IMG/VR virus record: IMGVR_UViG_3300043353_000020
Span: 1-24,382 of that record
DNA: 24,382 nucleotides
Direction: 5' to 3' (one strand)
Source of the DNA: a virus
Numbering within the stretch: position 1 is the stretch's first letter; every line of letters begins with the position of its first letter. The notes beneath the pieces are model-generated. The model was not told where the DNA came from. It saw only the letters and a list, made by a program, of their open reading frames with translations, and did not search any database. The position numbers were made by a program, and so were the translations under genes. This document shows positions 1-5,672 of this stretch, one piece after another.

Positions 1-127
1 CGTGCAGGCCCTCGGGATCACCGTGTCCGAGTTCTTTGGACAGGTAGAGCAGGAGCGTTCGCGTGATGGATCGCCGCCGCCACTCGCCCAGCGCCTCGAT
101 CGCCTCGAAAAATTCGACGAAACCATC
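1..127. repeat. Terminal direct repeat, left copy (circular join)
   Basis: These 127 bases are identical to 24256-24382. An exact repeat of this length at both ends of a contig, with a coding frame running through it, is what a de Bruijn assembler with k=127 leaves on a circular molecule. The alternative, a real short terminal repeat of a linear virion, is less likely because the repeat lies inside a gene. Confidence 0.93.
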
Positions 128-295
128 GTCGCGGAATTTGTCCGGCTCCGCATGGAGATCGACAAGATCCGCCGCGACACCGGCGGCGATACTGCCGGCG
201 AGCCTCTGGCGCCGCTTGGCGCACGTCGTCGCCGCCCTCGTCTCCCTGGCGACACGGCATCCGCCCGAAGCACTCGCGATCGTCGCGTCGCTTGA
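2..295 (+). CDS. XRE-family regulator, C-terminal part (gene crosses the circular join)
   Basis: This is the continuation of the gene starting at 24095. Joined across the repeat, the frame gives 151 residues and stops with TGA at 293-295. The part here begins at the end of the HTH region (LGITVSEFFGQVEQ) and runs through a charged helix ending near KIRRDTGG. After about base 175 this frame becomes arginine-rich and loses the GC-rich third positions seen elsewhere. The +1 frame instead reads a natural-looking helical tail (WRRLAHVVAALVSLA, then ERLLNELANGKT) to a TAA at 330-332. A one-base slip near 165-200 would give a 163-residue protein overlapping the integrase start. I therefore regard the 295 stop as suspect: natural frameshift mutation, programmed shift or base error. 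Role inferred: CI-like lysogeny repressor. Confidence 0.75.
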   Translation: MQALGITVSEFFGQVEQERSRDGSPPPLAQRLDRLEKFDETIVAEFVRLRMEIDKIRRDTGGDTAGEPLAPLGARRRRPRLPGDTASARSTRDRRVA

Positions 296-306
296 ACGTC
301 TGTTAA

Positions 307-1428
307 ATGAGCTCGCCAATGGCAAAACGTAAGACCAAACCGACCACCCGCGGCATCCGCCAGCGCGCCGACGGCTCGTACCAAGTGCACAAGATGATCG
401 CCGGCGTGCGCGCCTGGGAATCATTCCCGGCCGGCACGGCCGAATCGGTCATGGTGAAATGGCGCGAGGATCAGGCGGCGAAGAAACCGGCGCCGCTCGA
501 GACGCCAGCCGCGGGATCCTTCGCGGCCGACATCGTCGAGTACGGCAAACGCCGCGCGGCGCTCCGGACGATCGGATCCGCGGTGTTCATGCTGGATCGA
601 TGGGCGCTCGCGCTTGGCCGCGGCCGGCATCGGAACACGATCGCGCCCGACGAAATCGAGAAACAGTTGCAGACCTGGCAGATCGCCGGCATGCATCACG
701 CGACCGCGCGCAATTACGTGCTTCGCTTGCAGTCGTTCTATCAGCACTTGAACGGCAAAGGCGGCCCGAATCCGGCGCGCCTGGCGACGAAACCGCCGCG
801 GCCGAAGTACGACGAGCCGCGCGCGATTCCCTACGACGTGATCATGCGAATTCTCGGCGCCATGCACGCGCGCCGCACGTCCGGCGCCGTCGCCTTGACG
901 GCCGTCCGGGTGAAGGTGATCGCCTATACCGGGATTCCGCCCGGCGTCCTGGCGAAATTGCGCCCGACGCACATCGACTTGGCCGGCGCGATCGTGCACT
1001 TGCCGCCGCGCCTGAAGGGTGCCGGCGTCGAGGCGCGATCGATTCCGCTCACGACACAAGGCGTCGCCGCGTTCCGCGCGTTGATCAAGGCGAAGGCGTG
1101 CGGCCCGTTCAGCGATCGACCGCTGAATAAGGCGTTTCGGCGTGCGGCCGTCGCGTGCGGCCTCGTCGACGAGCGCGGCGCCGCGGCCGTGCACGTGTAC
1201 GACCTCCGGCATAGTTTCGGAACGTTCCTGTACCAGTTGACGCGCGATCTCGAAACCGTCGGCCGGTTCCTGGGCCATGCGAAGGGATCGCCGGCCACGG
1301 CCCGATATGCGCTCGGCGCGAATCGCGCCGTAGACCAGGCGGCCGCGGCCGCGGTGAGCGCGCGCCTGGCCGCGATCGCCGCCGAGCAGTCCCGCCAACA
1401 GGCGCCGGCGCCGCACGCCGTCGCGTAA
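307..1428 (+). CDS. int: Tyrosine recombinase (phage integrase)
   Basis: 373 residues. It should catalyse site-specific integration between attP and a host attB. Residues about 14-55 (GIRQRADGSYQV) resemble an arm-type DNA-binding domain; about 70-165 is the core-binding helical domain; 170-345 is catalytic. Visible active-site elements are Lys237 (RLKGAG), Arg301 in VYDLRHSFGT, His324 in FLGH and the nucleophile Tyr334 in TARYAL. Two canonical residues differ: the first arginine of the usual TGLRxSEL box is Pro211 (TGIPPGVL), and the His of HxLRH is Tyr298. The gene follows the regulator in the same rightward unit and sits upstream of the attP-like gap, the usual temperate layout. ATG307 has no clear ribosome site; ATG319 (MAKRKTK) is a good alternative, with GAG about seven bases upstream. 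Confidence 0.93.
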   Translation: MSSPMAKRKTKPTTRGIRQRADGSYQVHKMIAGVRAWESFPAGTAESVMVKWREDQAAKKPAPLETPAAGSFAADIVEYGKRRAALRTIGSAVFMLDRWALALGRGRHRNTIAPDEIEKQLQTWQIAGMHHATARNYVLRLQSFYQHLNGKGGPNPARLATKPPRPKYDEPRAIPYDVIMRILGAMHARRTSGAVALTAVRVKVIAYTGIPPGVLAKLRPTHIDLAGAIVHLPPRLKGAGVEARSIPLTTQGVAAFRALIKAKACGPFSDRPLNKAFRRAAVACGLVDERGAAAVHVYDLRHSFGTFLYQLTRDLETVGRFLGHAKGSPATARYALGANRAVDQAAAAAVSARLAAIAAEQSRQQAPAPHAVA

Positions 1429-1446
1429 AGAAAAGGATCCCTCTCC

Positions 1447-1872
1447 ATGATTGTCGGCACTTGCCCCTTTTGCGAATGGAACGCGCGCCAGGATGCCGCG
1501 CCGGCCGATCACGAGCTCGCGACGGCGTACGTGGCGAAAGCGTTGATGATGCATCTACGCCTCAAGCACGCGCGCCACGACGAAACCCGAGCCGACAACG
1601 TCGCGTTTTCGACGATCCTCTCGGCCAGGACAAAAACCGGCATGGTCGAATTCTCGCTGAACGATCAGATGTCGCAATGGGATCTGGACAAGGCGCGACA
1701 GATCCATCGCATGCTTGGCGAGGCGATCGAGGCGGCCGTGTCCGATACCTTGATCTATCAGTTCCTCGTCGACAAGGTTGGACTCGCCGACAACGCGGCG
1801 AGCGCCGCGCTCCTCGATTTTCGCGAGCTTCGCCAGGGATCGCGCGACATCATCACCGACGGTGGAAACTGA
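1447..1872 (+). CDS. Unknown protein with N-terminal zinc-finger-like motif
   Basis: 141 residues, family not recognised. The N-terminus has CPFC (Cys6, Cys9) followed by a histidine pair about 30 residues on (MMHLRLKH), a C2-H2 arrangement that could bind zinc. The rest is predicted helical and acidic, with FSLNDQMSQWDLDKARQIHRM in the middle. The start is supported by AAAGGA about nine bases upstream of ATG1447. It follows integrase by 18 bases in the same unit, so it is probably expressed in the lysogen. Its place beside int and a zinc-finger look suggest DNA or RNA binding, perhaps an accessory regulator, but nothing proves this. Confidence 0.8.
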   Translation: MIVGTCPFCEWNARQDAAPADHELATAYVAKALMMHLRLKHARHDETRADNVAFSTILSARTKTGMVEFSLNDQMSQWDLDKARQIHRMLGEAIEAAVSDTLIYQFLVDKVGLADNAASAALLDFRELRQGSRDIITDGGN

Positions 1873-1876
1873 CCGC

Positions 1877-2086
1877 GTGACCGACGATCGGGATTGGGTG
1901 ATCTGGTCGTTCGAGCATCGCGCCTGGTGGCGGCCGGGCCGCATGGGGTACAGCGTCGAGATCGATCGCGCCGGCCGGTATACCGAGCAGGAAGCGCGCG
2001 CGATCGTGCGCGACGCGAATCGCTATAGCGCGACGGCGCAGGAAATCGCGATCCACCTGACCGACGATACCCGCCTCATCCTCTGA
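1877..2086 (+). CDS. Small conserved-type phage protein (WVIWSFEHRAWWRP)
   Basis: About 69 residues from GTG1877; GTG1862 in the same frame is an alternative. The GGTGG at 1861-1865 can serve as ribosome site for 1877. The sequence is rich in tryptophan at its start (WVIWSFEHRAWWRPGRMGY) and then has AGRYTEQEARAIVRDAN. I recognise the pattern as one often seen in short phage proteins of unknown function. It is the last gene of the rightward unit and its TGA forms the first TGACACAAA repeat of the putative attP. Confidence 0.75.
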   Translation: MTDDRDWVIWSFEHRAWWRPGRMGYSVEIDRAGRYTEQEARAIVRDANRYSATAQEIAIHLTDDTRLIL

Positions 2087-2114
2087 CACAAATTTCGCCG
2101 CGGTTTGACACAAA
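2084..2114 (+). repeat. TGACACAAA repeats, left pair
   Basis: TGACACAAA occurs at 2084-2092 and 2106-2114, 22 bp apart (about two helical turns). The first copy overlaps the stop codon of the preceding gene. The same word recurs at the far side of the gap. They are candidates for integrase arm-binding sites. Confidence 0.75.
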
Positions 2115-2252
2115 CGGCCCCTGTTAGGCGCATCAAACCGGAGAGAACCGGATCTCTCGCCAGGCGGCGACGCGCCCCAAAACAGCGAATTCAGGCCCGT
2201 TTATATTGGTTTATTTGGCGATTTCGCGGGAGCGGCGCGCGCGGCTGGTCTT

Positions 2253-2285
2253 ACGGGTGCGCGTCCCTCTGCAACGCAGACCCGT
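2253..2285. other. Imperfect inverted repeat in the attP centre
   Basis: ACGGGT (2253-2258) pairs with ACCCGT (2280-2285) and GCGT (2261-2264) with ACGC (2274-2277), with a two-base mismatch between the stems and a nine-base loop. No T-run follows on either strand, so it is a poor intrinsic terminator. Inverted arms around a 7-9 base spacer also fit integrase core sites, which is a guess. Confidence 0.4.
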
Positions 2286-2295
2286 TCCGCTAACG

Positions 2296-2311
2296 TGTTC
2301 CACGTGAAACA
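2296..2311. promoter_or_regulatory. parS: parS-type ParB binding site
   Basis: TGTTCCACGTGAAACA matches the bacterial chromosomal parS consensus TGTTNCACGTGAAACA at every defined base. The 18-bp form from 2295 to 2312 is a palindrome with a single mismatched pair. No parA or parB gene is found in this genome, so any ParB bound here would come from the host. The site lies between the two repeat clusters of the putative attP. Confidence 0.8.
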
Positions 2312-2322
2312 CTTATCTGTTT

Positions 2323-2363
2323 TGACACAAATCGTCTGACACAAATCGCGCCCGAGTGTGTCA
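2323..2363. repeat. TGACACAAA repeats, right cluster
   Basis: Copies lie at 2323-2331 and 2337-2345 on the plus strand, sharing the longer word TGACACAAATCG. A third copy is inverted (2355-2363, read as TGACACACT on the minus strand) and overlaps the stop codon of the lipoprotein-like gene. Spacings are 14 and 18 bp. They match the left pair at 2084 and 2106. Confidence 0.75.
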
Positions 2364-2564
2364 GCGATCGTCGGCCGTCCAGCGCGCCGGCGCGCACGTG
2401 TAGCCGCAGACGCCGTCCGCACAGCGCACGTCGACGAGCACGCGCACCGGGAGCCCGTCGAGACAGACCCAGCGCTTCGGCGCGCCTGGCGGCGTCACGT
2501 CGACGCGATGCACCACGGAGCAGCCGCACGCCGCCGCGGCGAGCACCACGAGCGCCAGGCGCAT
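2361..2564 (-). CDS. Small cysteine-rich secreted or lipoprotein-like protein
   Basis: 67 residues. The N-terminus MRLALVVLAAAACGC is a short signal sequence with a hydrophobic core and cysteines at 13 and 15, so it may be a lipoprotein, although the lipobox is weak (AAAC or ACGC). The mature part has four more cysteines (VCLDGL, VRCADGVCGYTC), which suggests disulfides outside the cytoplasm. It is the last gene of the leftward unit and its ATG overlaps the previous stop as TGATG. Late position plus export suggests lysis (Rz1-like) or superinfection exclusion; neither is shown. Confidence 0.7.
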   Translation of the reverse strand: MRLALVVLAAAACGCSVVHRVDVTPPGAPKRWVCLDGLPVRVLVDVRCADGVCGYTCAPARWTADDR

Positions 2565-2875
2565 CAGCCGGCCTCGACGTTGCCGCCGAACCGTTCGGAG
2601 AATTCCTCGTCGGAGATGACCTCCGTCGGCGCGCCCGTGTAGCGGTTGGAGATGACCCAGTCGGTCAGGTTGAGGATCTTCGGCCCCGTGGGCAGGAGAA
2701 CCCGCGGCACGCCGTCGGTGTAGGGTGGCGGCGGATCCGCGGATCGAAAATCAGTGTTGAAGATCACCGCGCCCACCGGCAACGGCGCGCCCTCGACGTA
2801 TTGCTCGGCGTACACCTTCAGCGGCTTCTCGGTGTGTTGCTTCTGATTGCCTTGTGCGCCGTGCGGTGCGCCCAT
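2564..2875 (-). CDS. Unknown protein after the tail tip genes
   Basis: 103 residues, hydrophilic, family not recognised. The N-terminus is Gln/Gly/His rich (GAQGNQKQHTEK), the middle has ADPPPPYTDGVPRVLLPTG and the C-terminus is acidic (VISDEEFSERFGG). There is no membrane segment. AAGG lies about ten bases upstream of ATG2875. Its place between the tail-tip gene and the terminal lipoprotein suggests a late tail accessory or lysis-cassette member. Confidence 0.65.
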   Translation of the reverse strand: MGAPHGAQGNQKQHTEKPLKVYAEQYVEGAPLPVGAVIFNTDFRSADPPPPYTDGVPRVLLPTGPKILNLTDWVISNRYTGAPTEVISDEEFSERFGGNVEAG

Positions 2876-2890
2876 CGGTTGCGACCTTTC

Positions 2891-3364
2891 TTACGGGGCG
2901 GCGGTGGGATAGCTGCCCTGGAAAATGAGCGTGGCGCCCGAGACGCCCTGGTTCGTGACCGGCGCGCCCGTCGTGCCGTTGAACAGCAACAGGGCCGCCG
3001 AGCCGTTCGAGATGTGATACATCGTCGGAACGCCGTACACGGCAAACCCGCCAGCCGTCGTGCTCGCGGCGAACGGCAAGTTGCCGATCTTGGCTTGGTT
3101 CGCGTCCGCGTTGGCCGGATAGGCGACGTAGCCCCAAAAGAAGACCACGCACCCGACCTTCGCGAAATAGCAGCCGCCATTCGACAGGGGCAGATTCGCG
3201 CCGCTCGTATCGACCGGTACCCATGCTTGCCGAGTCGTCCCGAAGGCGGCGTCGACCGGATCGAGGATCACGCCCTGAATCGCCGCCTTGTTCCACACGG
3301 AGCCGGTGAGCCCGGTCCCGTTGTCGTCGATCAGCGCATTGAACGGCGCGCGGTTGATAGCCAC
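2891..3364 (-). CDS. Tail tip or receptor-binding-like protein
   Basis: 157 residues from a GTG start four codons after the hub stop. The N-terminus (AINRAPFNALIDDNG, then VWNKAAIQGVILDPVDAAF) is of the kind used to anchor short tail-tip proteins in siphoviruses. The rest is glycine-, alanine- and aromatic-rich and likely beta structure (GCYFAKVGCVVFFWGYVAY). Being directly downstream of the hub gene, it is a good candidate for the distal adhesin; host specificity would then lie in residues about 45-157. No enzymatic motif is visible. Confidence 0.65.
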   Translation of the reverse strand: MAINRAPFNALIDDNGTGLTGSVWNKAAIQGVILDPVDAAFGTTRQAWVPVDTSGANLPLSNGGCYFAKVGCVVFFWGYVAYPANADANQAKIGNLPFAASTTAGGFAVYGVPTMYHISNGSAALLLFNGTTGAPVTNQGVSGATLIFQGSYPTAAP

Positions 3365-3367
3365 GTT

Positions 3368-5671
3368 TTAGAATCCTTCCTCGAGCGTCCCGACCAGGCG
3401 GCGCAGCAGATCTTCGAACGACGTGCGGACCGTACTGGCAATACACGTGAATTGCGGCGGCCCGTCGCCCTGCGTGATCGTCACGTCCTGGAGCACGAGG
3501 TACTGGTTGGTGATCCCGATCGTCGGCAGGTTGATCCGCACCTGGCGGCCGCTGCGCGACTTCGGATCGAACGTCGTGTAGCGCGCGGTGAGGATCGCGT
3601 ACCCGTACATCGCGACATCGGCGACACAAATCGCCGTGAGCGACGGTTCGCCGCGCCGCTCGTCCACGATCAGGTTTTCAATGATGCCCGAGCCGCCGAC
3701 ACGCGCGGCGAGCGCCGCTTGCGCGCTCGTGTCGTCGACTTGTACCCAAATATTGACCGGCGCGCCGAGAATGAGCGCGGCGCCCAGGCCGGCGACGCCG
3801 ATCAGCATCGGCGCGCCGCTGATCGTGGAGTTGTAATTGACGGCCGCGGCGATCGCACCGGCGCCAGACGCCGGGATCCCGGTGATCGTGTTGCCGCTGA
3901 TCCCGGTGTACCGGATCACCTGTTGCCCGTTGCCGATGACCGCCCATCCGCCGGCGGCGCGCGCCCAGGCGGTACCCGACACCGGGATCGTCGGCGCGCC
4001 CGGAAGCACCTGGCCGGCCGGCATCTGGAGCCCGGAGGTATCGACGCCTGGCGCGACCGCGCCGAGCACGCCGTCGGGGCCCACGTCGCCGAATTGTGTC
4101 TGCGTGTTGTCGTTCAGGATGCCCAGGAACTTCAGCGCGGTTTGTCCGGCCGCGGTGCGATAGAGGCGGCGCGCCGTGACCGACGCCGGCCCGACCGCGA
4201 TCGCGCCCACCCCGACCGCGCTCGGTTGCGTGAGATCCCCGCCCACGGGCGCCGCCGGCGCGCCGCCGGTAAACGAGACGGTGTAATCGGTCCACTGTTG
4301 CCCATAGCCGGCGGGTTGGTTCGGCGGGTACGGTTGCGTGTAGCCTGCGCTCGCGCCCTGGATGGTGACGAGCGCCCATCCCTGCCCGTTGTTGTCGGTG
4401 CGATAGATATAGACGTACCGACCCGCCATGTCCGTCGTCGTCACGAAGTTCAGTTGCGGCCGGTTCCCGTTCGACGTGATCCGGATGCCCGGTGCGGGCG
4501 GCGACAGGTGGCCGGCGCCGTCCGAAATATAGAACCGGTAGTCCATGACCGTCCCGGCCGGCGGTCCGCCGAACTGGATCCCCGTGCTGACCGAAAACGA
4601 GGCGTTGTTCGGCGCGCCGATCGCCCCGCCGACGATCGTGATGCTCGCGACCGGTGACGGGAGCGTTTCGCCGGCGGCCGTCACCCAGGTGTACGCGTAG
4701 TTGTGCGCGCCTGGCGTGATCCCGGTTCCCGCGATGACCACGACCGTCGGCGCGCCGGCCGGCGTGACGCCTGGCCCAATCAGCGCCCCGTCGCCGCCGA
4801 TCACGGTGCCGGTGTACGTGAGGCGTTGCCACTCGCTGATCGCCTTCCCCCCGCCGGCCGTGAACATGACCGCATTGGCGATCGGGATCAGCGTGTCGCC
4901 GGCGTTGACGGCCGACAGCGTCGGCTGACTATGCCCCTTGCCGTAGCAGCGCGTCCGGATCTGCGCGTCGTCATAGTTGAAGGCGAACGGCGGATCCTCG
5001 AGCATCTGGCCCGGCCGGCCGTCGACGTCGTCCGGGCTCAGGCCAGGCTCGTCGCCCTGAAAGAGATGCAGTACGTAGTTTTCGAAGTAGTAATACCCGC
5101 CGATCAATTTCGCCAGCAGCCGGAGCGCGCCGTTGACGCGCTCGGACCCATCCAGATAGAGCGTGACGGGCGGTAAGTTGAGTTGCACGCCGTCGGCGAG
5201 AAAGCCCGGCATGAACCGGGTGATCAGGTCATACGCGACATTCGTCGCGCTCACGCCTTCCCAGGCGCCGAACGGCCGGAGCCAGTCGCTCTGCACGGTA
5301 TCGTCGATCGCCTCGCAGTGCCACTCGAGCGTGGGGTGCGGGACGGCCGATCGCCCGACGTGGTTCTGTACGGCGCTCTGGACTCGCCCGACAAAGAGCA
5401 GGTATTGCGGATCCACGCCGGAGACGACGCGCAGCCGTTGCCCGACGTGCGGCGGCGTCGCCGCGTCGACGGTCAGCGTGCACGTGTTCGGCGCGTCGTT
5501 GATCACGTCGTGAATTTGCAACGATCCTTCGCGGACCTTGAGCAGCGCGCCGTCGAGCGTGATCGTGAGCCGCGACGCGCGCACGCGCCGGAGCCCGGGC
5601 TCGATCGCGTTGAGCCGAAAGGCATTCAGCCGGCCGACATTGACGATCGCGTTGCTCGAGGCGGCCGCCAT
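3368..5671 (-). CDS. Central tail hub/baseplate protein
   Basis: 767 residues from ATG5671, placed directly after the tape-measure TAG (GTG5680 in frame is an alternative). Residues 1-260 look like a hub N-domain (RASRLTITLDGALLKVREG; YYYFENYVLHLFQGDEPG). The middle, about 260-640, is Gly/Pro/Thr-rich and contains fibronectin-like stretches (HNYAYTWVTAAGETLPSP; RYVYIYRTDNNGQGW) and two copies of a small beta unit (GDTLIPIANAVMF..RLTYTG and GAPTIPVSGTAWA..VIRYTG). The C-terminal part returns to hub-like sequence (ENLIVDERRGEPSL; TTFDPKSRSGRQVRINLP). It follows the tape measure, the canonical place for distal tail/hub genes. Confidence 0.75.
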   Translation of the reverse strand: MAAASSNAIVNVGRLNAFRLNAIEPGLRRVRASRLTITLDGALLKVREGSLQIHDVINDAPNTCTLTVDAATPPHVGQRLRVVSGVDPQYLLFVGRVQSAVQNHVGRSAVPHPTLEWHCEAIDDTVQSDWLRPFGAWEGVSATNVAYDLITRFMPGFLADGVQLNLPPVTLYLDGSERVNGALRLLAKLIGGYYYFENYVLHLFQGDEPGLSPDDVDGRPGQMLEDPPFAFNYDDAQIRTRCYGKGHSQPTLSAVNAGDTLIPIANAVMFTAGGGKAISEWQRLTYTGTVIGGDGALIGPGVTPAGAPTVVVIAGTGITPGAHNYAYTWVTAAGETLPSPVASITIVGGAIGAPNNASFSVSTGIQFGGPPAGTVMDYRFYISDGAGHLSPPAPGIRITSNGNRPQLNFVTTTDMAGRYVYIYRTDNNGQGWALVTIQGASAGYTQPYPPNQPAGYGQQWTDYTVSFTGGAPAAPVGGDLTQPSAVGVGAIAVGPASVTARRLYRTAAGQTALKFLGILNDNTQTQFGDVGPDGVLGAVAPGVDTSGLQMPAGQVLPGAPTIPVSGTAWARAAGGWAVIGNGQQVIRYTGISGNTITGIPASGAGAIAAAVNYNSTISGAPMLIGVAGLGAALILGAPVNIWVQVDDTSAQAALAARVGGSGIIENLIVDERRGEPSLTAICVADVAMYGYAILTARYTTFDPKSRSGRQVRINLPTIGITNQYLVLQDVTITQGDGPPQFTCIASTVRTSFEDLLRRLVGTLEEGF

Positions 5672-5672
5672 G

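Larger units (their letters stand above)
2084..2363. other. Putative attP region
   Basis: This is the gap between the convergent ends of the two transcription units, downstream of the integrase operon. Direct repeats TGACACAAA lie at 2084, 2106, 2323 and 2337, and an inverted TGACACACT at 2355-2363. They are split two and three around a central segment that holds an AT-rich patch (2199-2218), an imperfect hairpin (2253-2285) and a parS word (2296-2311). Arm-type repeats on both sides of a core, with a possible host bending-protein site, is the known layout of lambda-type attP. No tRNA 3' end is visible, so the host target and exact crossover cannot be given. I see no convincing gene in this stretch. 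Confidence 0.6.

Noticed and set aside
421-1554. 377-codon minus-strand ORF
   Set aside because: Antisense to integrase, which has clear motifs; composition is that of a shadow.
2253-2285. Intrinsic terminator for the convergent units
   Set aside because: Imperfect stem and no T-run on either side.
2105-2293. 62-codon plus-strand ORF in the attP gap
   Set aside because: No ribosome site, Arg/Trp-rich without pattern, overlaps the repeats; better explained as non-coding.
2120-2312. tRNA gene or tRNA 3' end in the attP centre
   Set aside because: No T-arm GTTCGA-like word with pairing arms and no acceptor stem could be found.
2801-4657. 618-codon plus-strand ORF
   Set aside because: Lies antisense to the tail-tip and hub genes; Arg/Asp/His-rich composition typical of GC-rich reverse-frame shadows.
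3678-4832. 384-codon minus-strand ORF
   Set aside because: Same strand as the hub gene but another frame; Arg/His-rich shadow.
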